The position numbers were made by a program, and so were the translations under genes. Under the pieces are notes generated by a model. The model saw only the letters and a list, made by a program, of their open reading frames with translations. It was not told where the DNA came from and ran no database searches. Below are positions 10,058 through 21,852 of a stretch of 64,000 nt of DNA, one piece after another (position 1 is the stretch's first letter; every line of letters starts with the position of its first letter). Origin of the DNA: Morinoia aosen (Eukaryota > Arthropoda > Malacostraca > Amphipoda > Talitridae); the NCBI GenBank assembly GCA_030386875.1, contig CM059566.1, positions 42,506,068 through 42,570,067 of the forward strand, given 5' to 3'.

Positions 10058-12225
10058 CACTACGTTTCAAAGATGCACTATAGGATAATTCCGTACAGCA
10101 TCTTACCTCGCCTAGCTACTTCACTCCTGTCCCTCTCTTCTCTCCTAGTAGTTTTAGTTTAGTTAAATCCAAAGATGCTTTTTAATTTTGTCTTTATTTA
10201 ACCAGTGTTGAATCTTTATTCTCCGGGTTATGTGAAAACCTTAGTGTCATTCACCTCACAATAATGTTTTTTGAAAGTAAACCCAGATGCTAGTATTTCA
10301 TTTCTAGTGGTGAGGTACGTTTTCATTATCATGTCGTTGGTCTCCATCTAGGAATCTAGAACTCTATGAGCCACAATGAAGAGAATAGATACACTTTACT
10401 GCTAAAACTGGACATATGTCGGAATTGCAACAAGTTTTGTAGTGAGCTTCTTTTTCCTCGACTATATTTACTGAAATGAGTCAGGCATACAATTTTTTTT
10501 TAAGTTTCATTGAGAAATATTCTAAAGTCCCGAGTTATATGTGAGGTTATCATGACATAGATTCTCTTCATGCATTGTGCCATACATGACTTACCCCGCA
10601 ATTTCGATCAATAACGATGCCGTAAAAGATGAAATTTTGGGAGTCAAGTTGTATAATTTTTGAAAACGAAATCAGTTAATGCATAAATTTCTCTCATAAA
10701 ATTTAAAGTAAAAATTGTGACGTTATTCAGAGCGTTGTTTGGGCTAAAGCTCAGCGAGATATCTGCAGTAAAATTTGCAAGCATTTAATTAAGGAAGATA
10801 ATGATATGCGTAAGACTTAAAAGCTTACTCGTTTCATGTTTTAAAGATGCAGTTGTCGTAATCCTCATGAGCGACAGCGTACATATATTAGAAAAGAAAG
10901 AAAGATGTTAAAAAAGAGAGGCATTATCAAAAACTCTGGTCACTGCTACAAGACTTATGTCTCGAGGAATTTCCAGACGCAATAGCATTGGTTCCTTTTG
11001 CAAGTCTACAACAAATGATAATAAATCGAAGAACAGACAAGGCTAAAGCAACGTCCTACGGTAATTACTGCTGGTTCTGTCATCAATTGCTGGCATTGGA
11101 AGGCTAATTCCCAAAGTGCGCTGACGAATGTTCTACGAGCGTATTGCCAGGATTCCTCCTCAGAACAATAATTCTATAATTACGCACAGCTCCTAGGCGT
11201 TCCGCGAATAGATTTATGTAAAGAAAACTGAAATTTGATGAAAAATCCTGAAGTAGTCGTAGGGAAACCATGCCAGTTCATCAAGTTGTCAAGCTTTGCG
11301 AAAGCAACGCTGAAACCCCGAAGTGTAAGGACAATACTTCGAAATCCACATCTAGAGAGTGATGACTGAACAGATTTTGTTTAGGCGACTTCTTCACCTT
11401 TAATTCTGTACTAGGACATGTAATACATGGTTCTAGACTCAAGGAACAATCTTCTGTTGTATCGCTTGCGGTAAATAAATTGTTTAAATTGTTTAAACTT
11501 AGTACTTTGCATTTTACGACCGAGAAATCAGCAACGATAGGAAAATTTAAACTATAACGCTTTCATTCAAATTTATTAGCTATATATACAATAATAATAA
11601 CTTTGAAGGACCAATATATCCTTTCACAGTTATTCGTTTCTAAGAAAACTTTGCTCGAAGTTAGATAATACTAAAATTTAGTATACATAGAAATGTTTTA
11701 GACAGTATACTGTAAAAAGTCTTGTTGTTCCAATTTGTGCATTTTATAAAAAATTATTAAGTATTAGAAATATTTTTTAGAGTTCAACGCTATAAACCAT
11801 ACTCTGTGAATAAGAAACAAATTTGTAAGCGTACTGATGTAAGAGATTAGGCGACATTATTTAGATAGCTCCGACTTCATGATAAAAAATGATAAGTAGC
11901 ATTAAGAAATTATAAAGCCCAAACAGAAGACCCGAAACTTAATCTAAATAAGGAAAGACACTCTAGTCGTCGATTGAGAGATACCTCTGTTATCCATTTA
12001 CGAAAGAAATAACAGAGGGTAGAACAAGCCCTTCAAATAGGGGCTCGTTCCAGCCAGCTTTGCTTGGGAAACTATAACAAATCAAATTTTGATAAATATA
12101 TCAGTCATGGTTCTTCACCCGGTAAGAGTCCGCTGACTCTAACGAATGTTGTCGAGGGTTGGAAATTATTGAATCATTATTAAGAGCTGTTCACAATTAG
12201 AAATTTCTGAGGAAGCCATTAGGCC
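10058..12225. other. unassigned stretch, no gene seen
   Basis: There is no long open frame, transposon end or tandem array. The sequence is moderately AT-rich, with frequent stops in all frames. Confidence 0.4.
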
Positions 12226-12595
12226 AATCTGCACACTTCTGACGATAACACTTGGACAATTTGAGCACTTCTGACGATAATGCTTGGACATTTTCACATT
12301 TTTAGTGGGAATACTTGGACAATCCACACATATTTAACGATAATACATGGACAATCTTCGCACTTCTGATTATATCCCTTGGGCAATCCATGCACACATC
12401 TAGCGAAAATACAAGGACAATTTATACATTTCTGAAAATAATAGTTGAACAATCTACTCACGTCTGACGATCATACAGGGGCAATCTTCATACTTCTGAG
12501 TATTACACTTGGACAATCCCCACACATCTGACGATAACATATAGACAATCATCTCGCTTCTAACTGGGATGCTTGGACAATCTGTACACTTCTCA
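12226..12595. repeat. degenerate 32-bp tandem array
   Basis: About 11-12 diverged units of about 32 bp follow the pattern AATCTGCACACTTCTGACGA then TAATACTTGGAC. Phrases such as CTTGGACAAT and CTTCTGACGATAA recur with point changes and small indels. The degree of decay suggests an old minisatellite. Confidence 0.8.
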
Positions 12596-13451
12596 GGTCA
12601 GTATTTTGACAGCCTAACCGAAAGAGCTCGACAAGAATTATGGGACAGAAGTGTTACCTGCCATTGTCATGAAATTCCAAGCCCCAAAGCGTCGTTTTGC
12701 CTTGATTTTTATCAAAAACTTTTACAGCACTTTTAGGCTTCCTAGTATCAACTTTTATTAGTAAAAGGCTATAATTACTCACTAATCGTAAAAAAACAGG
12801 CAAGTAAAAACTCGTAATGTACGTATATCTTGTCGTGTTTTACTTTGCGACTTTTTTTCATAAAAAGAAATGTTCGCCGATTTGGTTGGAAATAGTTAAG
12901 GACTGAATTTTAAATCAATACTAGCCCAATCAATGCACATGATTTATCCATTCAAGCTACATTACTTCTGGATATAATCACATAACTCTTAAAAAATCTT
13001 AGTGTAAAAAATCTAATAAAAAATATAATGATCAAAATTTCCCATGAGAAGTGAATTTGTTATAAACATCCGATGACCCTATTAGCTGTAACTTTTAGCA
13101 CTTAGAGCCATTCAAAGTAGCACAACTAATGAACGAGCTTTGAACATTTGAAATAATGGTGAAAACAACAGCTGAAATAAGAGTATTACACGACTCAAGT
13201 AGCCCGTGGATTCCCAGATTATTTTTCGCCATTAATATTAATTAGGTTTCCTCTGAAGCTGATTTTAGGCGAGTCAAGCTTAACATATCACGCTAAGCCA
13301 AAAAGTGCCCGGGCTGTCTTCATAATATCGCTCACGAGCCAGATCGCCACAAATGAATCTGAATTCACTTGTAGAAACCATTCATACTAAAACTATCCAC
13401 TAACTCAACTACATACTCGTAGTTATTCAAGACTGAAGAAGTACCTACTAA
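12596..13451. other. unassigned stretch, no gene seen
   Basis: AT-rich, with no supported exon or repeat. Confidence 0.4.
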
Positions 13452-13715
13452 ATGACTGAGACGCAAAATTATACAATTGTACTTCATTACACAGAAAATA
13501 CATTACGACACTCAATTCTTGACTATCTGTTGCATTACACAGACAAGGAAGTGTACGTATCCGTAAATAAAAGTAAAATAAGGCTGAACCGAACTACATC
13601 AGGTTGGTTTCACGCTTACGACGGCTTCAATTTTGATTCAATTTTAAAAGACTTTCGTAGAAAACAAGGGTTGTTCTGTGACATCTCAGTCTGCAGTGTA
13701 ACCTTTAAGCAATAG
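13452..13715 (+). CDS. 87-codon open frame, unrecognised
   Basis: The ATG-to-stop frame encodes 87 residues starting MTETQNYTIVLHYTENTL, with mixed polar composition and three cysteines near the C-terminus. I recognise no family. The length is within what chance gives in 64 kb of this composition, and there is no clear promoter or splice site. Listed only as a low-confidence candidate. Confidence 0.15.
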   Translation: MTETQNYTIVLHYTENTLRHSILDYLLHYTDKEVYVSVNKSKIRLNRTTSGWFHAYDGFNFDSILKDFRRKQGLFCDISVCSVTFKQ

Positions 13716-15098
13716 TTTAGCATGGCGGAGAAATTTTGTGAAGTTCATGCATTTCAAAAATATTTCGTTGAAATGTTACCGTAACATAAAGGCAATTTTC
13801 GGCAAAGCAAAAGAATTACCAAGAGCATCGCATCACCAAACATTGGGAATATCAGGACTCACAAAGATCTAAGTTGAGTAAACCATTAAATAAGGTGCTA
13901 GCGAAGGCGTGCGCAAAAACAGATTTGATAAACCACGTGAATTCTAGGCTACTTCTTTGATACATCCTGACAAACAGCTAAGAGAAATTATCCTGGTCTT
14001 GTCAGTTTCACTGTGACAACGCCAATTCTATATGAAGTAACACCCTGCTTGAACAATGAGACTGTAAGGCCTTGGCAAGTAGACTCTACACCTATTGTGA
14101 ACAATTCATGTATAGAAAGCCAGACTTATTGCTATCTATTGACTATATGATTTTTATTTCAGCGACCATGTTTTGAATAGATCCGTTAGAAATCAAAGTG
14201 TCACTTGAAACACTAATATTAGCAAAATTTAGATCGATGCGGACAATTAATTTAGGCTGATCGATATTCAATTTAAAATGATATAATCTCTGAGCTCGAT
14301 AAGAAACCCAAATAAAACGCAGGAAGTGTGGATAAGGCTTACATGATGTAAAACATGGCCCATGCAGTCAATTCCCTAAATATTGCAGTCACTATCTGGT
14401 GAAAATCAATGCAAGGCGCAGCCGAGGACAAAATCTAACACAATCATCATGGGGAGCTCCTGAATAGAATTTTTCTGTTTTCCCAGCGGAATCTTCGACA
14501 GATTAAATTTCCGAGAACAGCATTGGTACAGTTGTAGATTGAATAAGAGTTTGCTTCCTGTAAGTGGAACACGATAACAAAAAAAGCTCTGTCGCAATTA
14601 CCGCGACAGTCCTCAATGAGTTATTTGAACAATGCGGACCAAGTATCAAATGAGTGACTCGCCCCAGGTAAAATTGAAATAATGGTGGCAGCGATTCAGT
14701 ATCAAAACTCCGGTGATGTAAACAAACAGCGCTTACCAAGCAATATATGTACTATTTACAATTGTCATGTCTTCAAGAAGTAAATTGTGAAAGACTGTGT
14801 TTCTTTATAGAAACAGTTACATTTTTTCAAGTAAATAAAAAAAGATGGTTATTCCATAATTGATAACCTATCTCATATATCCAACAATCATTTCCTACGC
14901 AATTTTCTACAATTTTTAAACTTGCGTCTTCATTACTCGGACGCTTTGCGTAAAAGTAAGCAATTTGGCTGCACTCAAACTTCAATAGATGTACAATGCA
15001 ATCACGGTTAGAATTTAAAAAATCATATTTTGCAGAAACAAAGTGAACGTATCTGACCCATTCCACAAATACTTTTACTCGGACTATCGATAACGTTC
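13716..15098. other. unassigned stretch downstream of the CPAP1-type gene
   Basis: Several short antisense-overlapping frames (14,406-14,739 and 14,827-15,204, minus) occur, but none shows a known domain. Confidence 0.35.
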
Positions 15099-15368
15099 TT
15101 GTTTGCTGATGTACTTTTCTGGTCCAAAATAACGCTCCATGAATCCAAGCACGAAGAGCAATTAACTGTTTTTTTAGAAAGCTTATTCGAAGCTTCTCGC
15201 TCAAACATTTCTGGTCATGTTCAACTCAAATCAAATGGAAGAAATGTAAATTTGCTGTTTACTTTAACTTCACACCCGAGAGGCGAATGCACCGTACGAA
15301 TGTTGGGGGAATTGCTCTTGCTAAAGGCGAGGTTTGGAGAAATTCATATTGCTTACGGACTGATGTGA
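15099..15368 (+). CDS. 89-codon open frame, unrecognised
   Basis: This frame begins MFADVLFWSKITLHESKHEE and has a fairly protein-like composition, with Leu/Ile spaced through a polar background. No domain is recognised. It ends about 170 bp from the stop codon of the convergent CPAP1-type gene. It overlaps a 125-codon minus-strand frame, so one or both are chance. Confidence 0.15.
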   Translation: MFADVLFWSKITLHESKHEEQLTVFLESLFEASRSNISGHVQLKSNGRNVNLLFTLTSHPRGECTVRMLGELLLLKARFGEIHIAYGLM

Positions 15369-15534
15369 CATATTAAATTCTACGTTAAACAGATCGCTAA
15401 TTCTTCTAACATTTTCTGAGAAAATTCAAGAATACATTTCTAAAAACAATTCAGCTAACTATAGGGTCAATATACATTTTTATAAGTTCAAATACAAATA
15501 GTGTTCTATTTATACAACGGAAATCACTCCCTAG
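15369..15534 (-). other. proximal 3' UTR of the CPAP1-type gene
   Basis: This is the sequence just after the stop codon. I see no canonical AATAAA on the minus strand within it. A TATAAA variant at 15,514-15,509 is very close to the stop. The polyadenylation site was not identified. Confidence 0.3.
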
Positions 15535-18500
15535 TTATTTTTGAAAAGGCATCAATTTCTGTAATGGCAGAAGGGGAGGGTCTGTAGACATCGTAAAGGA
15601 AACTAAATCTACGGGGACTACAGCCTCAGCACTGCCTTCGTAATCTGACGCTGAAATGAAGTGCTTTCTTTCTGACGATTTGGAGATCTTTCGTCGAAAA
15701 TTGAAAACTGGCTTTGCTACTCGATGCGGCATTTTTGGACGTGGATCATTGGCTTTAGGAGCGTCTGCTTGCATTTCTTCATCTTCACTAACTTCGTGGA
15801 GTAGACTCTTTACATATCCAGTGGGAAGGATGGACTCGGTTGTTGTGGTAGATGGAGGTCTGTGAGGAGTTTCGGCTGTGGTAGTTGATGTGGTAGTGGT
15901 TGGTCTTGTAGTTGTTGATGTTGATGTTGTAGTGGTTGATGTCGTAGTAGTTGATGTCGTAGAGGGCGTTTCTTGGTTCAGCATGAGTGTTTTTGTATAG
16001 GGAAAAGAGCTCGTAGAAAGCATGTTTGTTGCAGAGACTTGGGTAGTTGTGATATGAGCATCGGTCACAGACACTGGCGTCGTAGATAATCCTGTGAAGA
16101 CAGTTTTTGATAACGCTTCAGAAAGAGAATGGTTGCGGAATTGTCCCGTAGGCATATGTGTTTCAGGTTTAGAAATTACCTCCTCACTAATAAGATCTTG
16201 TTGAACAGGGTTACCTGCAGCAAAAGAGGTGGATCTCGATGGGGTCTGTTTACTTATAATTTGAGATTCTTGATTTTGATACAATTCATTCTGATCTCGG
16301 ACCTCTTCGTTTTCCAGAGAATATTGTTCCATAGAAATGCTCATTACGTTTTTCTGCTTGTGAGATGGCTCTGTTGTGTCACTGATAGGAGCAAATGCAG
16401 GGGATACGGAGGGAGATTCTTTAGAATAATTGTTTTCCTCGGACATGATGGGGATGTCTGTGTCACTCCTGCGTTCTGCCTTATTGTAGTGCCGGTCGTT
16501 GACCTCGGGAGAAACTCTAGCCTCCTGAACTGGCATATCATTTTGTACTGCATCGTAGTTCCCTCTGATCCTAGTTGGCCTATTGTAAAGACTGTCGTGC
16601 GAATCAGAATTGTCTTTTCGATCGCCAAAATAATCGCCCTCGGTTGCCGAGCCAGATTTGTCGAACGATTTTCCTTGAGCATCTGCGTCTAATTTTCCTA
16701 ACTTCTTCCTACGATTTTTCAAAAATTTACGGAATCTTGCTCGCACTTCAGGATCCAGAGGGCGTTTTCTGAAAGCACCTCTTAGCGGCCGTTTTCGTTC
16801 ACCTTCCGGTTCTTTATCTTCAGAATTTTGTTTCGGTGAGTCAGAGTTATCATGTTCAACATTATTATGGGAGGAATCTTTGTCACTTTCATTTTGAGGA
16901 GGCTCTTGTACTTCAGTAATGGGGAGGTCAGGTTCCGATTCCTCTTCCAACTGCTCTTCGTCCAAAGATTTGTTTTGAGTTGGTGCTTCGTTTTCTTCAT
17001 CTAGTTGTCTTTCTGCCTCTGTTTTTACTCTTTTAGTTCGCATTTTCAATCTATTTCTCAAAGCTGAGAGTCTGCTGTTACTCTGGGCTCTACCTGTTGA
17101 GGAAGGCCTAGGTCTTCGAGTCGTAACCACTGATTCTTTTGTGGTTGAAGTAGTTTGTACGGTTATTTCTCCCGATACATTTTGTTCTTTATTATTATTA
17201 TTATTTGCATCTCGGTTTCTGAACTGCAATCGATTTCTTATACTTTGTCGTTTTGGTGCGAATTTGTTTATTGTTGAAGGACGATTGGTCGTGCTGGTTG
17301 GAACTGCTTTTTCGTGGACATCAGTTTCATCATAATCATAGTCGGTTGGTGGTGTAGAAGTTGTCGTTCTTGTTCGTAATCGTGTTGGGAATCGCGGCCG
17401 TTTGCGAGTGCTTGGGCGTCTCGTCAGAGTCACTGGGGCAGAAGTTGTGGTACGAAGTGGCTTGCGGTCAAAAGAAGGACGGTCTCTGTCATTGGAAATA
17501 GAATTTGTCTCTGTGCTATGCGAAATCGGTGACCTCGGAGTCGTAAAAACTGCATTAGAGTTGAAGTCAACCGGACTCTTCCGAGGCGTTTCATAGTCAT
17601 AGTATTCGTCGTAATCTTTAGAGGGTTTGGGCTTCAGTTTTGACTGTGGAGGCTTACGATGAGCAACTTTTGAGTCGTAATCATCCTCGTAATAATCTCC
17701 ATCATAATATTCATACTCATAGTTAGAATCTGAATGACCGTTGAACAGCGGGGATCTTGCAGTCGTGGTGAAGCCATTGGACGAAATGATCTGAGGGAAA
17801 AGAGGAGTAGGAGTAGGGGTTGGAAAGCCGCTGCTGACTGTCGGGTGGATTTCAGCACTCGTGAATGGGTGGCCATTGAAGTCTCTAGTCGTAAGTGGTC
17901 TCCGGTCTGCTGTTGGGTGAACTTGAAGATTAGGATGATTCTGTTCTCGAAGAATGTGACTTGCGGGACGTCGACGCGATGGCGGGCGCGTTTGACTACG
18001 AACAGCAGTTTGAGGTATTCTGGTAGGTGCACGAGCTGTTGTATGGAAATTTGCCGCTGAATTTGGAGAAGACGTGGGTATTGGCCGTAAATGGGGATCA
18101 TTGTTTCCCAATTCCCTGTTCGGGAACCGGATGGTCGGTCTTCGTAGATCATCAATATAATCTTCATGAGACAAAGGCGAATTGAGCGCCGCTGTTGATA
18201 TCCTTCTGTCGTCAGACAAAGAGTGACCTTGACCAGACAAGAATTGACCCTTTCCAGTGAAAAATTGCTGCGAAGGATTGGGAGAAGTTGGGAACGGTCG
18301 CGAAGTTGTTACAATTATTTCTTGAGGAATCCTCGTTTGGCGAGCAAATGGAAGTTTGGTCGGTCTAGGTCGTGCCGTCGTGACGTGGAAATTTGGTTGA
18401 CCGTTACTTACTGAACCACGAACGGGCGAGTGACTGGGATGTCTGGACCCAATGTTGTCATGGAAAGTAGACTGAACAGAGTGATGAACTGGCCTTTCGT

Positions 18501-19821
18501 GAGGTGATTTGGCCGAGGTAAATTGGGCCGATGTAGTGGGGATGGGTCGAGTTGAATCAAGTGAGGAGCTAGAAAAGGGTGAGGCAGCTTGTGATGCGTG
18601 TAAAGCAGAGGTGAAATCTGGATGAGGATATTCATGCGAGTTCGAAAACACCGGGCTTCGTAGAGGCTGGCGTGCTCGAAGAGAAGTGAAGGGGTGGAGG
18701 GCAGGCTGCAGTCCAGCAGATTGCTGAGTTAGATGCGACGGATTTATCAAATGAAGATTTTGGTAAGGATTTATCGAGGAGGAAGGAGGATGGGCATAAG
18801 GATGAAGCTCATGAGACCCTTGATAGAATGGGGCTGCGTTATGGGCAAACTGGGCAGCAGTTGGCTGAGGACTGCCGGCAGATCCACCGTGTTTGAGTCT
18901 ATTGATGGGAGCAAATAGCTGCGGATGTGTCCCTAAAGTAGCTGCAGTTGATCTGAGGTTGTGTCGATTAGGTAATAAATGGGGCGGAATTGGGTGAGGC
19001 CCTGCAGGATTAGGATGAAGATGTTGACTGAATGGACCGCGTGGCGAACTGAGAGGTGGTCTTATGCTCGGATGCCTCATGTCATACACAGGAGTGGTTG
19101 TAACAAACACCGGGCGCGGGGTTGATTGAAAGATCGGGCCAACAGTTGGGCCAATATTAGAATTGTGGGCGACATAACCTGGGGAAAACCGTTGAAACCC
19201 AGTAGGGTTGACAGAATTCAAGCTGGATGGAGGTCTATTTATATGGTGGGCATTCCTACTGGGCCGAGAAAAGTCAGCGAAGGTTTTTGACTGCTCATTA
19301 TTTCCAACGTTGCCCACAGCTGCGGAACGGAGAGGAGGTAATTTATTTGGCTTTATGGGATGAGGGTCGTCTTCATATTCATAATCGTAGACATACTCGT
19401 ACTCTGGAGTCACTTCATTTTGGCGAGACTCAGGAGGCTTGAAGGAAGATGATCCCAAAACTCGACCTTTCATTTTCTCGTCAAAATGGTCAAAAAATGG
19501 GTTTCTAAAGCCTGAATTCGAATTGAAGGTTTTCCCTTTAGGTTCACCGGAGCTGGCTGTCAGAGATGCAAAGACAGTGAGGGAATCGGTACCTGGTGGT
19601 CCAGCTTCCTCTTTGATAATCACAGGCGCTTCTTCGTTCGCTTTCTTAGCGTCATGCAGTGCTATGGAGTATTTTGGGCCGACTCGGATGTCTTTGGAGC
19701 CCGAGGAAGGTGGCAAGTGGTTGTCAGCAGTGGACGATGGTGTGCTCGGTGGGGAGTTGGTCGGCGTAAACAGGGCTGGGGAACACTGCTTCACTTCGCC
19801 TCCACTGCACGACACTGTCAT
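15535..19821 (-). CDS. CPAP1-type chitin-binding cuticular protein, 3' coding exon (giant mucin-like tail)
   Basis: This 4,287-bp exon starts after an acceptor (CCTTCAATTTCTTGCAG, exon from 19,821) and ends at TAA 15,537-15,535, encoding 1,428 residues. Its first 14 residues supply the last two cysteines of the CBM14 domain begun in the preceding exon. I see no cysteine after that. The remainder is a Pro/Ser/Thr/Asn-rich extracellular tail. It has Tyr/acidic clusters near residues 140-155 (EYEYVYDYEYEDD), near 700 (YEYEYYDGDYYEDDYD) and shortly after. A very basic segment lies around residue 1,040 (RKRPLRGAFRKRP, then KFLKNRRKK). A poly-Thr run sits near 1,315-1,345. There is no membrane segment or second domain. 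The role inferred from family knowledge is binding chitin in cuticle or apical matrix. The frame is uninterrupted over 4.3 kb, so it is under constraint. An open frame can be extended two codons upstream only through a TTG; the splice acceptor is the better start. Confidence 0.88.
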   Translation of the reverse strand: MTVSCSGGEVKQCSPALFTPTNSPPSTPSSTADNHLPPSSGSKDIRVGPKYSIALHDAKKANEEAPVIIKEEAGPPGTDSLTVFASLTASSGEPKGKTFNSNSGFRNPFFDHFDEKMKGRVLGSSSFKPPESRQNEVTPEYEYVYDYEYEDDPHPIKPNKLPPLRSAAVGNVGNNEQSKTFADFSRPSRNAHHINRPPSSLNSVNPTGFQRFSPGYVAHNSNIGPTVGPIFQSTPRPVFVTTTPVYDMRHPSIRPPLSSPRGPFSQHLHPNPAGPHPIPPHLLPNRHNLRSTAATLGTHPQLFAPINRLKHGGSAGSPQPTAAQFAHNAAPFYQGSHELHPYAHPPSSSINPYQNLHLINPSHLTQQSAGLQPALHPFTSLRARQPLRSPVFSNSHEYPHPDFTSALHASQAASPFSSSSLDSTRPIPTTSAQFTSAKSPHERPVHHSVQSTFHDNIGSRHPSHSPVRGSVSNGQPNFHVTTARPRPTKLPFARQTRIPQEIIVTTSRPFPTSPNPSQQFFTGKGQFLSGQGHSLSDDRRISTAALNSPLSHEDYIDDLRRPTIRFPNRELGNNDPHLRPIPTSSPNSAANFHTTARAPTRIPQTAVRSQTRPPSRRRPASHILREQNHPNLQVHPTADRRPLTTRDFNGHPFTSAEIHPTVSSGFPTPTPTPLFPQIISSNGFTTTARSPLFNGHSDSNYEYEYYDGDYYEDDYDSKVAHRKPPQSKLKPKPSKDYDEYYDYETPRKSPVDFNSNAVFTTPRSPISHSTETNSISNDRDRPSFDRKPLRTTTSAPVTLTRRPSTRKRPRFPTRLRTRTTTSTPPTDYDYDETDVHEKAVPTSTTNRPSTINKFAPKRQSIRNRLQFRNRDANNNNNKEQNVSGEITVQTTSTTKESVVTTRRPRPSSTGRAQSNSRLSALRNRLKMRTKRVKTEAERQLDEENEAPTQNKSLDEEQLEEESEPDLPITEVQEPPQNESDKDSSHNNVEHDNSDSPKQNSEDKEPEGERKRPLRGAFRKRPLDPEVRARFRKFLKNRRKKLGKLDADAQGKSFDKSGSATEGDYFGDRKDNSDSHDSLYNRPTRIRGNYDAVQNDMPVQEARVSPEVNDRHYNKAERRSDTDIPIMSEENNYSKESPSVSPAFAPISDTTEPSHKQKNVMSISMEQYSLENEEVRDQNELYQNQESQIISKQTPSRSTSFAAGNPVQQDLISEEVISKPETHMPTGQFRNHSLSEALSKTVFTGLSTTPVSVTDAHITTTQVSATNMLSTSSFPYTKTLMLNQETPSTTSTTTTSTTTTSTSTTTRPTTTTSTTTAETPHRPPSTTTTESILPTGYVKSLLHEVSEDEEMQADAPKANDPRPKMPHRVAKPVFNFRRKISKSSERKHFISASDYEGSAEAVVPVDLVSFTMSTDPPLLPLQKLMPFQK

Positions 19822-21852
19822 CTGCAAGAAATTGAAGGTCTGATCATGCTAGTAAACACTCTTGAAGGGAAAAAGTTACAATATTTGCTTACCGTTTAAT
19901 ATAAGAAAAAATAAAATTTGGACTACGGAGTTGTGGATTTTACTTCACTTTCAATAATTTATATTTTTTACGCTATAGCAAGATTATTGTACCCCTAGCG
20001 GTTTCTCTAGAATATATTCTACGGTATTATTTGTTGTGGAATAGGCAAGAATGTGTGATGTTCAGACTTATCTTACACCTGAAAATAATAGCAAATGGAA
20101 ATCGTTTCATCAGCTTTGAGAAATTGTACGTCGAAAATTTAAAACGCTGTAGTGAAACAATAACTTATTGCAGTGTAGATAGGCTGTGAAGCAACGTCCA
20201 AATCGAGCTTGAATATTAAATAAAAACAGACCAGCTGGGGACTCTGAGTAAACTAGGTACACGGTTCGTATTTAGATTTCAGGTGATCGTTTATAATAGC
20301 TTCATTCTAGTGCGTTCTGCCTCAATATTTGTGTGCGCTAAACGCAACTCTAAACTTCTGAGTGTCATTGTGTTTCAAGTCAAATAACAGGTTGCAAAAA
20401 TACCTGCGCTCTAGCTGCAGTAATAATTTTAATGAGAAAAGGACCGATTGAATCAGCGTTGAAAATTGGCATTCTATCATCGATTCAAGCTTGAGTCACG
20501 GAATAAAATATAATTTCGATACTAGGAATAGTTCTATAGGAGTTGCTGAGTCCCACATTGTCTACTAACGAGACGAAGACCAGCAATGATTGGCCTACAA
20601 ACATATAAATAAAAAAATCATTTTCCTTGTCCCAAACTCGACACGGAACGAGGTACAATGCTAAAAAAAGAAAAAGAGAAAATGTTTCAGAAGCATGCTG
20701 TATATATATATTAAGCGGTCTTGTCGACCTCAACAGTGCCGTTATGAATGAGAATTGGGTAGATATCGATTTCATTATTGTTCTGTTATCCTGTAAGATT
20801 CATAGTGTAATCTTTATCCTTCAAATTTCTTCTTCAGTTATTTGGATATAATCATTTATAAGCAATTTCACCATTTCAATTTTGTTACAAATTTCATTAT
20901 TTAGCGTAGCAAATTTAAAAAGCATTTGTTATATACTAGCTTTGTGATACGTTCTGTCGAGTCAGTTTTCGGACAGGAATGACACACGCACTTTTCTCAG
21001 TGTATATTTTGAGAGGAATGAAATACGCTCGAGCTAACGCGCCTTCCGGCGAAAACGAGAGACTTTTTACCTCATTACTCATTACGTGTCACAACGGGTA
21101 AAAGGGGAATTTATTCTTCAGCTCCGTCTTTGGAAGCATATTTGGATGGTATTTATAACACCTTCTCGAGTGAGTAGATGACTTATGAGTAACGTGCTGA
21201 GTATGACAGCGGCTTTAACCACTCTCAGTATTGTCCGGTATTTTATTCGTTTACTAGATAATTTGCACTTATACTTGCTAGGGCACCATAGTGTGACGAG
21301 AAATAGAAACGATATCGTGATATTATACTGGCAGCACTAGGACATCGATCTACGGTTTCCTATTTTATTTTTACTAGTCCACCCCCCTTTATTTGAAATA
21401 AAAATGAAGGTGAAATGAAAGAAAGCCGTAAAAAGTATAAAAAATCAATCTCTCGAGAGTTGATGAGGCCGCGTGAATACAACCCATCAAAATATATAGG
21501 ACTGGAGCTTGTATCACAGATACGCTCATCACACACTGCAGGCTGGCTTCGGACAGACCGACCGACGGACGGACGGACGCGGCTCTTATTATAGTATAGA
21601 TTTCTGTGCCATGGATTTCGAGAGATGGGTTCTAACAATTGAATGATAAGAACTCCTATTCAATATTTTTTAAATGAATTACCGAGAAGGCGATACTTTC
21701 ACACACAAATTCATTCGCTTCGACCAGTAAGCTATTAATGTTTCCTACTTTGACAGATATCGGAAAAATTTAGACCTGAGAGGAGGCAAAATCTACTATA
21801 CGCGAGCAAAATTTTTAATCTGAAAAGCATTATACAAACTCTAGTTTCTCAC
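19822..21852 (-). other. 2.03-kb phase-0 intron of the CPAP1-type gene
   Basis: The donor is GAG|GTGAGA at 21,853/21,852, and the acceptor TTGCAG ends at 19,822. Phase 0 on both sides joins FNE to MTVSC and completes the six-cysteine domain, which is strong support for the junction. The intron contains the Helitron-like element at 21,374-21,600. The rest is AT-rich with no other recognised element. Confidence 0.85.
21374..21600 (-). mobile_element. short non-autonomous Helitron-like element
   Basis: On the minus strand it begins TCTATACTATAATAAG at 21,600, immediately after an A. It ends CTAG at 21,374, immediately before a T, so it sits exactly between A and T as Helitrons do. About 10 bp before the CTAG is a perfect 7-bp hairpin, TTTATTT-C-AAATAAA, as required at a Helitron 3' end. 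A CCGT/CGGT-type tetranucleotide run follows the 5' end. At 227 bp it has no Rep/helicase coding capacity. No terminal inverted repeats or target duplication are expected, and none is seen. Confidence 0.75.

Noticed and set aside
14827-15204. 125-codon minus-strand frame as a gene
   Set aside because: It overlaps other equally open frames, and I see no domain, splice sites or promoter.
19822-19827. Translation start just upstream of the long exon
   Set aside because: The only upstream in-frame start is a TTG that lies inside the splice acceptor. The exon completes a domain begun in the previous exon.
16129-19899. Many plus- and minus-strand frames of 60-187 codons overlapping the CPAP1 exon
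   Set aside because: They are shadows of the 1,428-codon exon, whose low-complexity codons reduce stops in other frames.
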